The notes under the pieces: generated by a model
What the model was told of the DNA's origin: nothing
What the model saw: only the letters and a program-made list of their open reading frames with translations
Databases searched by the model: none
Position numbers and translations under genes: made by a program
In this document: positions 16,958-25,449 of the stretch, one piece after another
Layout: each line of letters opens with the position of its first letter
Numbering within the stretch: position 1 is the first letter of the stretch
Source of the DNA: Alphaproteobacteria bacterium
Lineage (GTDB): Bacteria > Pseudomonadota > Alphaproteobacteria > Rs-D84
Assembly: GCA_017629245.1 (NCBI GenBank)
Contig: JAGBXO010000004.1
Location: 48,672-112,671 of the forward strand
Direction of reading: 5' to 3'
DNA: 64,000 bases

Positions 16958-17433
16958 AATTTTATCACCAATTCATCTGTTCTTAACTTATCACCATTAC
17001 TAGAATCAACACGAACATTACCTGTTAATGATATCGTCTTATTCTTACGATTATATTGCCCCTTATTAGCGACAATATTATCAATAATCCTGGCACCACC
17101 ATACACACGACTGATCGTTCCCGAGACCCCCCCCATAAAAACAACATCCGGATTATCATATTCCTGATAGCCCGTCTGGGCACGCAGCTTAAATGGTTCA
17201 CCGTTTTTATCTGTACCCACAAATGCAGCATTAGACATCTTAAATTGATTTGTGACGATATCCGTCATATTAATAACAGAAATCGGGGTCCATAACAACT
17301 GCTTAGTAAACAAAGTACCCGCGACCAACGCCGCCACCATAACCAGCCCCCAGCCTGTAAAAAAGAACTGCCACAAACGCTTTAAGCGTTTATGTTTTGT
17401 CAGGATAATAAAATTACGTCTATCTTTCTGCAC
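16954..17433 (-). CDS. lptC: LPS transport protein LptC
   Basis: 159 aa bitopic inner-membrane protein: basic cytoplasmic N-terminus (HKRLKRLW), one membrane helix (about residues 24-45), then a periplasmic beta-jellyroll that receives LPS from LptBFG. Segments FKMSNAAFVGTDKNGEPFKL and the later ANKGQYNRKNKTISLTGNV match the LptC/DUF1239 family. It directly precedes lptB with a 4-bp overlap. The start is preceded by a purine-rich stretch; no clear Shine-Dalgarno. Confidence 0.88.
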   Translation of the reverse strand: MQKDRRNFIILTKHKRLKRLWQFFFTGWGLVMVAALVAGTLFTKQLLWTPISVINMTDIVTNQFKMSNAAFVGTDKNGEPFKLRAQTGYQEYDNPDVVFMGGVSGTISRVYGGARIIDNIVANKGQYNRKNKTISLTGNVRVDSSNGDKLRTDELVIKL

Positions 17434-17499
17434 ACACGCAGTTTAGCGCGCAAATAACCAAAAAGCAATTTTTATATTTATCTGCAAATATTTTTATGA

Positions 17500-17505
17500 T
17501 ATAAT
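17500..17505 (+). promoter_or_regulatory. -10 box of the 17521 gene
   Basis: A perfect TATAAT lies 15 nt before the ATG. The predicted transcription start (~17512) leaves only about 9 nt of leader, which holds an AAGAGAG box. Confidence 0.6.
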
Positions 17506-17520
17506 CACTCTACAAGAGAG

Positions 17521-18336
17521 ATGAATAAAAAAACACTATTTTTTTCACTTATTGCATGCCTGGCGCAAATCGTGCCTGCAAATGCCATCACAATTAAAAA
17601 AGCTGCATCCGTTGCCACCAAACAAAACGACATCAAACAAACTGGGGCCTCTCTGGTACCAACCGTAATGTCTTTGGTCACTGGATTCCAAGAAATTTCA
17701 AAAAAACAAAAAGCCCTGACTGCTGAATGCGTACCAACATCCCAGGAACTGGATTTTGTGAACACTACATTCAAAGAATGGCTAAAAACTGGCGCTGCAA
17801 CAATATCTGACGTAGAAAGCGCACTGGGCGGAATACGAAAATGTCAAACCGCCAGTGGGGGATATCAAACATCCGTACAAATCGCCGCCGCCACCCAAGA
17901 AGACAGCATGATATGCTATGACTATTTTGATGAATCTGGCGACAAAGAAATGGTCTGGCACGAGTTTCCACGTGCACAAAAGGCGTATTATTGCACCGAC
18001 GACCCCAGCAACCCCAGTTGCAACGAAAAAAATAAAGAATATGTCACAAACATGTATGATATATTTAACCTGATAGACTTTACAGAAGCAGACTTTACAA
18101 AACAAGAAGCAGCAATGGCAGGCAAACTGACCGCAAAGATAGAAAATTGCTCTTATGCCAAACTGAACGCCAGAAAGCGTGCAATGTGGAGTGAATTCCT
18201 GGTCGGATCAATCGGAAATCTTGGCAGCACCACAAACACCGGCAACATTATGCAGGTCGTACAAGGCTCTGCAAACAGCGGCCCAATGGACGCACTAAAA
18301 TCTATCGGCGGAAACCTAACCCAATTTTTACAATAA
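17521..18336 (+). CDS. Exported hypothetical protein
   Basis: 271 aa with a clear Sec signal peptide (MNKKTLFFSLIACLAQIVPANA, cleavage about residue 22). The mature part is mostly helical with six scattered Cys, among them CVPT, KCQT and CYDY, and a C-terminal Gly/Ser/Asn-rich stretch ending in TQFLQ. No family recognised. Divergent from lptC with a very short leader. It could be periplasmic or surface-associated. Confidence 0.7.
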   Translation: MNKKTLFFSLIACLAQIVPANAITIKKAASVATKQNDIKQTGASLVPTVMSLVTGFQEISKKQKALTAECVPTSQELDFVNTTFKEWLKTGAATISDVESALGGIRKCQTASGGYQTSVQIAAATQEDSMICYDYFDESGDKEMVWHEFPRAQKAYYCTDDPSNPSCNEKNKEYVTNMYDIFNLIDFTEADFTKQEAAMAGKLTAKIENCSYAKLNARKRAMWSEFLVGSIGNLGSTTNTGNIMQVVQGSANSGPMDALKSIGGNLTQFLQ

Positions 18337-18340
18337 CAAC

Positions 18341-18362
18341 ACCGCCAACCGGCGGTTTTTTA
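18341..18362 (+). terminator. Terminator of the 17521 gene
   Basis: ACCGCCAACCGGCGGT followed by a T-run. Confidence 0.85.
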
Positions 18363-18374
18363 TTAGCAAAACCA

Positions 18375-18400
18375 ATAAAAAAACACCCCAAACGGGGCGT
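18375..18400 (-). terminator. Terminator of the FKBP gene
   Basis: CCCC (18386-18389) and GGGG (18394-18397) with flanking AAC/GTT complementarity; the forward A-run gives a U-tract on the minus strand. Confidence 0.65.
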
Positions 18401-18419
18401 TTAATAAACTGTTAATTTA

Positions 18420-18752
18420 TTATTCTTCTACAATATCAACAACTTTTACTTTAAACACAACTGATTTGCCCGCCAAATCCGGAACATATTCTGTCGGGAA
18501 AGTAATATTGATATCGCGTTCTTCACCTTCTGCCATACCAACAACCTGTTCTTCAAAACCTGGCACAAACTGACCACTACCCAATTTCAATGGGAAATTT
18601 TCCGCTGTACCACCTGCAAACTGAACGCCATCCAGATACCCAGCAAAGTTGATAACAACCGTATCACCATTTTCTGCAACCTGAGCTTTTTCACCACAAC
18701 CTGTCAAACCTAACACTGCACATACCCCCATAATTGATACTATTTTTTTCAT
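18420..18752 (-). CDS. FKBP-type peptidyl-prolyl isomerase lipoprotein
   Basis: 110 aa: lipoprotein signal peptide with lipobox LTGC (Cys19), then a single minimal FKBP domain (about residues 28-109). The sequence [18 protein letters not shown] followed by [11 protein letters not shown] and FPTEYV resembles the PPIase domain of trigger factor more than that of FkpA/FKBP22. It would act as a membrane-anchored proline isomerase and chaperone in the envelope. The next lipoprotein gene lies 20 bp upstream on the same strand, so the two probably form an operon. Confidence 0.85.
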   Translation of the reverse strand: MKKIVSIMGVCAVLGLTGCGEKAQVAENGDTVVINFAGYLDGVQFAGGTAENFPLKLGSGQFVPGFEEQVVGMAEGEERDINITFPTEYVPDLAGKSVVFKVKVVDIVEE

Positions 18753-18772
18753 TTTTTCACCTTTTGTTTATG

Positions 18773-19333
18773 TTAATTGTTGTAAACACACCTGAAACCA
18801 TACTCACGCATCGTTGCGCCTTCGGCCTCAATCCTATAATCAAAATATGGCGTTGGACGCATCACATCAAAAGACGGCTGATCATACACCATAACTATAC
18901 TATCTGCATTGCGCCCACAAACGCGTTTCATTTCATAATCTGCAACCGCCGCCAATATTGTACGCGAATCGCCATCAACATCCATACCGTCCGCATTTTG
19001 CATCAAGCGCAGGCGCATTTCACGCAAATCAGTATTCCCCAGCAATATCTGCACACGCACCATTGCCCCCTTGTATTCTTGCCAACGCGTCTCCATTCGC
19101 GATGTATTCCAACGATTAGAATTTCTTTCTTTATCTGCTGCAGACTTTGGCTTATACGAATCAATATTTGCATACTGATTATCAGCCTGCATAAAGTCAC
19201 TGGTACGTTCATTATACAACGGTGCATCTTCACCGCCCTGGGCAAAATCTTGTTCATTATATGGCGCATCCGTACCGGCACACCCCGCCAGAATCAATCC
19301 ACCAAGCAACATAAACAGCAAACTTTTCTTCAT
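18773..19333 (-). CDS. Hypothetical lipoprotein
   Basis: 186 aa. The lipoprotein signal (MKKSLLFMLLGGLILAGC, lipobox LAGC, Cys18) is followed by an Asp/Asn/Tyr-rich low-complexity linker to about residue 75, then a compact domain with RVQILLGNTDLREMRLRLM and a terminal Cys in FRCVYNN. The start at 19333 is preferred over an in-frame codon 17 residues upstream because it begins the signal peptide and follows a GAGAAAAAGAA stretch. Family not recognised. Upstream partner of the FKBP lipoprotein. Confidence 0.7.
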   Translation of the reverse strand: MKKSLLFMLLGGLILAGCAGTDAPYNEQDFAQGGEDAPLYNERTSDFMQADNQYANIDSYKPKSAADKERNSNRWNTSRMETRWQEYKGAMVRVQILLGNTDLREMRLRLMQNADGMDVDGDSRTILAAVADYEMKRVCGRNADSIVMVYDQPSFDVMRPTPYFDYRIEAEGATMREYGFRCVYNN

Positions 19334-19375
19334 TTCTTTTTCTCTCTTTTTTTTGATTTTAACAAATAAACTTTT

Positions 19376-19404
19376 TTGATTCAAGTCAGGATTTATGGTA
19401 AAAT
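19376..19404 (+). promoter_or_regulatory. Promoter of the virB11-like gene, leaderless
   Basis: TTGATT (19376-19381), 17-nt spacer, TAAAAT (19399-19404) with TG two bases upstream (extended -10). The expected transcription start falls at or next to the ATG at 19412, predicting a leaderless mRNA. No Shine-Dalgarno is present. Confidence 0.6.
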
Positions 19405-19411
19405 TACCTTG

Positions 19412-20371
19412 ATGTCAAATATAGTATTGGAATCTTTATTAAAACCACTAGAAGAATTCTACAAACCATCATTTGTAGAAGAAATTGCCATCAACCACGC
19501 AGGCGAAGTATGGATGCGTCTGCATGGCGCACGCGTTCCATGGGTATCATACCAAGCCGAAGTATTAAGCAAGCAATATTTGGTTGACCTGATACACACA
19601 ATTGCAAATATATACGAACGCCCATTTGATCCGATTCATGGCATGCCAGTGGTATACGCCACCCTGCCTGGCAACCACCGTTTCACAGCAATCGCAGGCC
19701 CAAATGTTCAATATGACGAACGCGATCTGACCGGCGGCGTTGCACTAAACATTCGCGGGGGCAGCGCACATGAAACCAGTTTTGAAAACTATCACCTAAA
19801 ACGTGGCCAAGAATTATTAAAAGTAAAACCGCGCGAAAATGTTCGCCCAGACGACCCATACGAACGGTTAATGAGTGCGATTAATGACGGCAGCCCTATC
19901 TTAATATCTGGTGCAACCGCAACAGGTAAAACGACATTTTTAAATCACATGTTAACATTGATTAATAAAAACAGTCGTGTTATAACAGTAGAAGACACGC
20001 GTGAAATTCGTGTGCCTCAATCGAATCGGGTACATCTGGTATTATCACGAACCGAACAATCCAACGACATGAACTATGCACGTCTGCTGGATTTGGTTGT
20101 TCGTATGACACCTGATGTCATTATTGGTGGCGAAATATCAACTGATAACGCTGCAATTTTATGGGAAATGTTAGGCACCGGCCACGACCATTTCTATACA
20201 ACGATTCACGCTGAAAATGCCGAAGCTGCCTATGCTGCATTTGCCGACCGAATTTTACACACACAACCAGCCTATAATCGCACAGATTTAATTGCGGAAA
20301 TGAAAAAGAAAATTCGTGTTATACAATTGTCACGCGATGGCGCATTACGCGCAGTCACCGAAGTAGTTTAA
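19412..20371 (+). CDS. virB11: VirB11-type secretion ATPase
   Basis: 319 aa hexameric ATPase of the type IV secretion/type II-IV traffic NTPase family. Walker A GATATGKTT (about 169-177), Asp box VITVEDTREI, Walker-B-like RMTPDVIIGGE, and His box HFYTTIHAENA are present, after an N-terminal domain with VEEIAINHAGEVWM typical of VirB11. No other type IV secretion gene lies in the window, so it is an orphan locally, followed only by a small unknown ORF. It could power a type IV system encoded elsewhere. Confidence 0.88.
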   Translation: MSNIVLESLLKPLEEFYKPSFVEEIAINHAGEVWMRLHGARVPWVSYQAEVLSKQYLVDLIHTIANIYERPFDPIHGMPVVYATLPGNHRFTAIAGPNVQYDERDLTGGVALNIRGGSAHETSFENYHLKRGQELLKVKPRENVRPDDPYERLMSAINDGSPILISGATATGKTTFLNHMLTLINKNSRVITVEDTREIRVPQSNRVHLVLSRTEQSNDMNYARLLDLVVRMTPDVIIGGEISTDNAAILWEMLGTGHDHFYTTIHAENAEAAYAAFADRILHTQPAYNRTDLIAEMKKKIRVIQLSRDGALRAVTEVV

Positions 20372-20387
20372 TAAAAAGGTAAAAATC

Positions 20388-20603
20388 ATGACAAAGAATA
20401 ACAGACCAATAATATCAGACCCATACACCGAAATTCCCGGCACCACAATGGAAGAACGTCTGGACAAATACTACGAAGACAAAATGGAATATTCACGCGT
20501 TCGCGAAGAAGAACGTCTAAACGCCCCCAGTTTTATTTTTTCAGTCATCGACAAATTTGATAAAATCAAAGAATTCTTTAAATCAAAAACTAAGTCCAGA
20601 TAA
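20388..20603 (+). CDS. Small hypothetical protein downstream of virB11
   Basis: 71 aa, highly charged and soluble, with no signal peptide. A run of Glu/Arg/Lys (MEERLDKYYEDKMEYSRVRE) suggests a helix. It starts 16 bp after virB11 with an AAAAAGG box 7 nt upstream and shares its terminator, so it is probably co-transcribed. No family recognised. Confidence 0.6.
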   Translation: MTKNNRPIISDPYTEIPGTTMEERLDKYYEDKMEYSRVREEERLNAPSFIFSVIDKFDKIKEFFKSKTKSR

Positions 20604-20605
20604 AA

Positions 20606-20628
20606 AAGCCCAACAGGGCTTTTTTTTA
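20606..20628. terminator. Terminator between virB11 operon and corA
   Basis: AGCCC-AACA-GGGCT with A-run before and T-run after; convergent genes on both sides. Confidence 0.85.
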
Positions 20629-21516
20629 AACAATTCTGCGCCGTATCGCACCAAACAACGCAAACCCCAACAGCAATACCATTATAAAAATAAATATTGC
20701 CGTTGCCGCCTGGTCATATTCTGCAAATGGCAATTTCATATTCATCCCGTAATAGCCCACAATAACTGTTGGTACCACCAAGATAATATTCCACATAGTC
20801 AATCGATTAATATTCGTATTTGAATCCATATTAATAACGCTTTCAAACGTTTCCTTAATAGATTTCAACATCTTACTGTATGAAGTAACAACCTCGGTCG
20901 CCTGGGCCAACTCAATCCTGGCATCTTCTGCCAGTTCTTGTGCCTCGTCTGTTTTAACAAATCCACGAACTTTTTCTAATTTATCCAGCACCGCCACATT
21001 ACCGCGAATACCCGCCATATACAACGTATAACTGTTTTCAACTTCTAACAAATCCATCAATTCTTTTTTACGAATCCGTTCCAACAACACACGCTTTGAC
21101 GCCAAAACACGCTTGTTCAATTCCTTTAACATCCGCAAATACGATTCGGCAATATAGTAAATAATGTTCAAAATAAATTCTTCTCGCGAAGTCTTTTCAG
21201 ACTTCTTTATTCTGTCCAGCAAATCACAACGCTTGCGACAAACGGTAATAACACGACTGGACGAATAAATAATAGACAGCGGCTCTGTATGCCACAACGT
21301 ATCCGATTCGCGATTAATAATGGGGAAACGAACGATAATAACCTTATAATCATCTTCTATTTCCAAACGTGGCTGTTCATCAGGGTCCAAAATGTCAGAT
21401 ATCGTATCTTCGTCAATTTTGTATTCTATCTGCAATTTTTCAAAATCTTCGTGATCAGGATTTCCCACATTAACCCACGAGAATGTCTTTAATTTTTCCG
21501 TTACAAACATTGGCAT
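20626..21516 (-). CDS. corA: CorA-family magnesium/divalent cation transporter
   Basis: 296 aa inner-membrane channel for Mg2+ or Co2+/Ni2+. The N-terminal cytoplasmic alpha/beta domain contains EEDYK-like and VCRKRC segments, then a long helical funnel, and two C-terminal membrane helices. The selectivity motif YGMN is present at YYGMNMKLPF between them. The start has a GGAGAA box. Convergent with the virB11 operon. Confidence 0.93.
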   Translation of the reverse strand: MPMFVTEKLKTFSWVNVGNPDHEDFEKLQIEYKIDEDTISDILDPDEQPRLEIEDDYKVIIVRFPIINRESDTLWHTEPLSIIYSSSRVITVCRKRCDLLDRIKKSEKTSREEFILNIIYYIAESYLRMLKELNKRVLASKRVLLERIRKKELMDLLEVENSYTLYMAGIRGNVAVLDKLEKVRGFVKTDEAQELAEDARIELAQATEVVTSYSKMLKSIKETFESVINMDSNTNINRLTMWNIILVVPTVIVGYYGMNMKLPFAEYDQAATAIFIFIMVLLLGFALFGAIRRRIV

Positions 21517-21651
21517 TCTCCTTTGGTTTTATCGCCACCAGTTTAAAACCAAAAAACAAAAAAATCAACATAATCCTAGGATAACAAAACCATATTTTTT
21601 TCACCACACCCCATGATAAAATCCAAACAAACATTAACCAAGGCAAAAACA

Positions 21652-22107
21652 ATGACAGCGAACACCGCAAAGAAAACACAACACAACACCAGCGCATTTA
21701 CAATCGCCCACTATATTTTACTGTTCCTTGTCACCGGCCTTTGTATCTCAATAATTGCCTGGATAATGATAAGCCGCAACAATAACCAATCGCCACAAAC
21801 GGTAATACATATAAAAAACACCGACCCATGTGTCCAGCGCATAAACGAAATCGTCACAAAAATGTGGGCATTTAACCCAGATGCCATCCCGCAAAAATAT
21901 TGGAAAATCGCAAACGACTATCTAAATCAAACAATAACAACACGAACATACGGCATCTGTGAAGATGTTGCATACACATGCCACGTGGGTCAAACTATGC
22001 GCGACTGCAACCCATGTGCCGTTCCTGCCGCCCGAGACCACGCAATGCAAATTCAAATTTCGGACCTGATTCAAGGCAACTGCGCCACCGCCTCGCAACA
22101 AGATTAA
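21652..22107 (+). CDS. Single-pass membrane hypothetical protein with periplasmic Cys
   Basis: 151 aa: a short polar N-terminus, one membrane helix (about residues 18-42, YILLFLVTGLCISIIAWIMI), and a periplasmic domain with Cys residues including CEDVAYTC and DCNPC. The start at 21652 is preferred because a promoter-like TGATAAAAT overlaps the earlier ATG at 21613 and AAGG precedes this one. No family recognised. It overlaps the convergent next gene by 4 bp at their 3' ends. Confidence 0.6.
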   Translation: MTANTAKKTQHNTSAFTIAHYILLFLVTGLCISIIAWIMISRNNNQSPQTVIHIKNTDPCVQRINEIVTKMWAFNPDAIPQKYWKIANDYLNQTITTRTYGICEDVAYTCHVGQTMRDCNPCAVPAARDHAMQIQISDLIQGNCATASQQD

Positions 22108-22826
22108 CGTTTCTTAAACGGTTGCATTAACAACTGTAAAAAATATGGCGTATCCGTTTTTGTAATAATTTTACGTAATTTTTCGCGATTCACATCCGAC
22201 AAAACCAAACACCCCGTATCAATATTATGTCGCGCACACCAGTCCTTGAATACCTGTTGTTTTTGACGCTCTGCGCGCATTTCCGCATCATTCAAATTCG
22301 GATTATTAAAATTCATTACAAATTCATAAACATCACGCGGATGAAATTTAAAACCAACCCCCAACAAGAAACACAACACCCGCCCCCAATCCATGTACAT
22401 ATCTAATTTTTTAACATAATCAAATCGCGCCGTCGGATTGGCCGCCCAAATATATTGCGCATAGTAATAAGATACACGCGCCGCATCATCTAATCGTTTA
22501 TTATGAAATAATATCTTATTTCTACGAAGAAAGTCACATTCTATTTGATAAAAGTATTCTAACTTATATGCATCTTTTACAATTTCATCATGCGTCAATC
22601 CTGGAATATTATAATCATATGAAAACCGATATGTTGTTTTAAATCCCGCTTCGCGAATACTGGAATCCAAATTAATTGCGCTGGATTTTATATCTGCATA
22701 CAGGCCAATCTGTCTGTCCGCATATTGCACAGGCAACTCCACACAGCCTGGATATCGCGCGTCTGTCACCTGACGCACAGATTCTTTTAAATCATTTACT
22801 GTAAACAAATCGCCATTCTGAATCAT
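22104..22826 (-). CDS. Hypothetical protein
   Basis: 240 aa, soluble, no signal peptide, rich in Tyr, Asp and Arg. No motif I recognise. It follows a second unknown gene (22873-23697) on the same strand by 46 bp, so the two may form a unit. Its 3' end overlaps the convergent membrane-protein gene. Confidence 0.6.
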   Translation of the reverse strand: MIQNGDLFTVNDLKESVRQVTDARYPGCVELPVQYADRQIGLYADIKSSAINLDSSIREAGFKTTYRFSYDYNIPGLTHDEIVKDAYKLEYFYQIECDFLRRNKILFHNKRLDDAARVSYYYAQYIWAANPTARFDYVKKLDMYMDWGRVLCFLLGVGFKFHPRDVYEFVMNFNNPNLNDAEMRAERQKQQVFKDWCARHNIDTGCLVLSDVNREKLRKIITKTDTPYFLQLLMQPFKKR

Positions 22827-22872
22827 ACGACACCCCCATCACAAACTTAAATCCCGTTCAAAAACATCTGCC

Positions 22873-23697
22873 CTATCTTTTTTTTGATAAAGACTTAAAA
22901 TAATCAGATATATTCATCGCACCGTCCAATGACAATTTCGTTAAATTATTTGCCGAATCACTAATCTCAATTGAATTATCTGTATAAAAGACTGGAAATT
23001 CCGGATTATGAATACGCAATCTAAAGAAATCATTATCTTGCTTATGAATTTTATACGCAGACCAAACACGTTCAATACGCACAAAATCCCTGCAATCATA
23101 TGACTTAGATAAAATTGCTTTAACACTTTTTGTTGCGACTTGCCCTGACTTAAAAAAGAAACGCAACGGAAACAATTCTTGTTGATTTTTTGGCAAAACA
23201 TTACAAAACAAACTATTTATATCAAACAAATTCTGTGCTTTTATATCCATTGCACGCATATAATCAACCTGATTTTTACAATCGCGCGCATTACTGTAAT
23301 GATGTTTCAAAACCCTGGGTTGACCATAGACAGCATAAAATTGCCTGTCCCCCAGTTTAAAAGATTCAGGAAATTCACGAAAAGACAAAACACGCTCATC
23401 ATGTTCCACAAGGGTTTCATTCATGATATCAAAATAAACCTCTCCCCAAGTCATATTATCTTCCAAATCCTGATCTCGGACACATGCTGGCATACTGACA
23501 CCATCTGCCAACTTATAAATTTTAAATCTGTACACCATATTATACCCATGCTGATTTCTAAAAACCGCAGGTCTAATACGCCCCTTGTACTTCAACTTGC
23601 CAAATGTAAAATCATACAAAATCCAATTATCTTCCTTGCACCTAGAATTTATAAATTTATACATAAACTCAGGATTCAAATATTCTTCTTTTATCAT
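22873..23697 (-). CDS. Hypothetical protein
   Basis: 274 aa, soluble, aromatic-rich (Phe/Tyr), no signal peptide. No recognised family. The ATG at 23697 is chosen over a TTG two codons upstream. It ends in TAG, which shows that TAG works as a stop in this genome. The region is more A+T-rich than its neighbours. Confidence 0.6.
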   Translation of the reverse strand: MIKEEYLNPEFMYKFINSRCKEDNWILYDFTFGKLKYKGRIRPAVFRNQHGYNMVYRFKIYKLADGVSMPACVRDQDLEDNMTWGEVYFDIMNETLVEHDERVLSFREFPESFKLGDRQFYAVYGQPRVLKHHYSNARDCKNQVDYMRAMDIKAQNLFDINSLFCNVLPKNQQELFPLRFFFKSGQVATKSVKAILSKSYDCRDFVRIERVWSAYKIHKQDNDFFRLRIHNPEFPVFYTDNSIEISDSANNLTKLSLDGAMNISDYFKSLSKKR

Positions 23698-23805
23698 AAT
23701 CAAAAACTCAAAATTGTTGACATATTATTTTTTTATACAAAATACAAAAACTTTATGATAAAATCAATAAGAAAAGCAAAAACAATACACAAAAGGTAAG
23801 AAAAC

Positions 23806-24807
23806 ATGTCATTCATGGATGGGATAAAGAAGATAATACAAACAGATGAACATGCTACAGCATCCGAAATTGCAGATTTAAAAGCCAAATTAAAGGCCGC
23901 GGAACAAGAAAAACAAGCCCTAAAAAAGCAATTGGCCGCCAACGCACAAGAAAAAGCGAGAATGCAGGCAGAAATAAATCTGCTAAAACAAAATGCCACA
24001 AACACAGGCGATTTTGCCACAAAAAACGATTCTGAACTGTACTATACCGTAAAAAAAATAATAGAAACATTTAAAGCAGAAATTTCAAAAATACCAGCTC
24101 CAAAAGACAGTACCAAGTTATCACTTTCAGAGCGATATAATACCCTATTTGCAATAATAGACAAATTATACATCCCGCTGATACAGGAATTTGGTTCCGA
24201 AGATTTATTAAAACAAGCAAAATCTATTTCCAAAAATATAAAATTAGATGCCCCCGAAATATATGTCGGCCGCATCCTAAAGAAAACATTAGAAGGCAAT
24301 CTTGACACCCCTGTCAAAACCTACAATGGGCTTACAGCAAAACTAAACGGTTGCGAAAAAGAAAACCAAGAAATCGAACACGAATACTCAGACAGCTTTC
24401 ATAGCGCATTACGTACCGCAAAACTTGTTGAGCACATCAAAAAAATTGAAGACATTGGGAACATTATCCCACAAGATGAAGAAAGCACAAAAAGATGGCT
24501 TGAAACAATAATATCTCTTGGCACATGGGCAATTGATTTTGCACTATCCTACAAAAACATGCCAGGTTATGAAACAGGGATAATTGCAACACTTTTAGGC
24601 GAGCAAGAAAAAGAATTTCGCTATCGCGACCCAGCACATTCAGGCGAACGCGCAAATAAAACCTACGAACTGTTACTAGATTTATCAAAAAAATACGGCA
24701 TTGATATATCCAGAACACAAGTTTATGCAGGCCGAATAAATATTAGTCACGGCCACAAAGAGAATGATTTTAGCCTGTATTTAGACACATCCAAAGGCAG
24801 TCGCTAA
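23806..24807 (+). CDS. Hypothetical coiled-coil protein
   Basis: 333 aa, cytoplasmic. Residues about 16-65 are a strong heptad coiled coil (Ala/Lys/Glu/Gln-rich), followed by a helical domain of unknown type and a charged C-terminus. Start preceded by AAAGG. A TGATAAAAT element sits 42 nt upstream. No family recognised; the layout (coiled coil plus globular domain) suggests a scaffold or assembly role, which is inference. The divergent neighbour is the 22873 gene. Confidence 0.65.
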   Translation: MSFMDGIKKIIQTDEHATASEIADLKAKLKAAEQEKQALKKQLAANAQEKARMQAEINLLKQNATNTGDFATKNDSELYYTVKKIIETFKAEISKIPAPKDSTKLSLSERYNTLFAIIDKLYIPLIQEFGSEDLLKQAKSISKNIKLDAPEIYVGRILKKTLEGNLDTPVKTYNGLTAKLNGCEKENQEIEHEYSDSFHSALRTAKLVEHIKKIEDIGNIIPQDEESTKRWLETIISLGTWAIDFALSYKNMPGYETGIIATLLGEQEKEFRYRDPAHSGERANKTYELLLDLSKKYGIDISRTQVYAGRINISHGHKENDFSLYLDTSKGSR

Positions 24808-24818
24808 TACATGTAAAA

Positions 24819-24851
24819 ATAAAAACCGGTGAAATACCGGTTTTTATTTTT
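24819..24851 (+). terminator. Terminator of the coiled-coil gene
   Basis: AAAACCGGT-GAAAT-ACCGGTTTTTATTTTT hairpin with T-rich tail. Confidence 0.8.
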
Positions 24852-24852
24852 A

Positions 24853-24882
24853 TGGTCGCCGTAGACAGGATTGTAATTCCCA
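24853..24882 (-). pseudogene. Relic of a tRNA 3' end
   Basis: Read on the minus strand this resembles the T-arm and acceptor end of the intact tRNA-Pro 160 bp away, including a terminal CCA. It is diverged in the loop, lacks the rest of a tRNA, and is preceded by a copy of the same terminator hairpin. The aligned copies are 24813-24880 and 24972-25038. Confidence 0.5.
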
Positions 24883-24982
24883 TGTTCGTTTACACTCCAA
24901 GGGCCCCTTTCGCCCTGCGGGCCCGAACCTGCGTATTTAAAAATACGATGTACCGAACCGTTATACCCACTGATAAAAATTT

Positions 24983-25003
24983 AAACCGGCGAAATGCCGG
25001 TTT
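24983..25003 (-). terminator. Terminator after tRNA-Pro(GGG)
   Basis: AAACCGGC-(loop)-GCCGGTTT, the same hairpin as follows tRNA-Pro(CGG) at 27383. Confidence 0.7.
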
Positions 25004-25012
25004 GAATTTTTA

Positions 25013-25089
25013 TGGTCGGGGTGACAGGATTCGAACCTGCGACCCCTTGCACCCCATGCAAGTACTCTACCAGGCTGAGCTACACCCCG
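25013..25089 (-). tRNA. tRNA-Pro (anticodon GGG)
   Basis: 77 nt including encoded CCA. Acceptor CGGGGTG/CACCCCG fully paired, D-arm TAGCTCAGCCTGGTAGAG, anticodon stem CTTGC/GCAAG with loop ATGGGGT (anticodon GGG), T-arm GCAGG-TTCGAAT-CCTGT. Reads CCC/CCU. Confidence 0.95.
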
Positions 25090-25224
25090 AACAATGCATC
25101 GATATTAACCCAGCCAGAAAAAAATTACAATAATTTTTTATTCAAACATTTATATTTGAACATCACGCCACTGCTACCAGCAATTTTTTTCAGTTTTTGT
25201 ATTAACAAGAAAATAAATTCTAAC

Positions 25225-25233
25225 TGTTATAAT
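25225..25233 (+). promoter_or_regulatory. Extended -10 promoter of the 35-codon gene
   Basis: TGTTATAAT is a perfect extended -10 (TGnTATAAT). It predicts a transcript starting near 25240 with a leader of about 95 nt. Confidence 0.6.
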
Positions 25234-25259
25234 CAGCTAATATTATGGGAAAACGCTCG

Positions 25260-25316
25260 TATTGTCGTACCAACGACGATAAGGTACCATTTACTTGTCC
25301 GGACAAATAATAATAA
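25260..25316 (+). promoter_or_regulatory. Structured 5' leader with two hairpins
   Basis: ATTGTCGT-ACCA-ACGACGAT is an 8-bp stem with a 4-nt loop (one G-U), followed by the palindrome TTGTCCGGACAA. Both lie between the promoter and the Shine-Dalgarno of the following small gene, so a translational or transcriptional control element is plausible. Confidence 0.45.
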
Positions 25317-25335
25317 TAAAACAAAGGAAACAAAA

Positions 25336-25443
25336 ATGTCAAAATCTGAAAACAAAAATGGAAAGTGTAAAAACTGCTCAAACACACACGATGGCGGTTA
25401 CAATAAAAAAACAGAATGCAATAAAAAAATGTTCGATAAATAA
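25336..25443 (+). CDS. Small Cys-containing protein (35 aa)
   Basis: MSKSENKNGKCKNC begins a 35-residue, Lys/Asn-rich peptide with three Cys, the first two as CKNC, and a single His, hinting at metal binding. It has a good AAAGG Shine-Dalgarno 9 nt upstream, its own extended -10 promoter, and a strong terminator 7 bp after the stop. These signals make it more likely to be a real gene than its length would suggest. No family recognised. Confidence 0.55.
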   Translation: MSKSENKNGKCKNCSNTHDGGYNKKTECNKKMFDK

Positions 25444-25449
25444 ATTGCA

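Noticed and set aside
24852..25133. A + strand ORF covering the tRNA-Pro region
   Set aside because: It runs through a tRNA gene and terminator copies; the peptide is the well-known spurious translation of a tRNA antisense.
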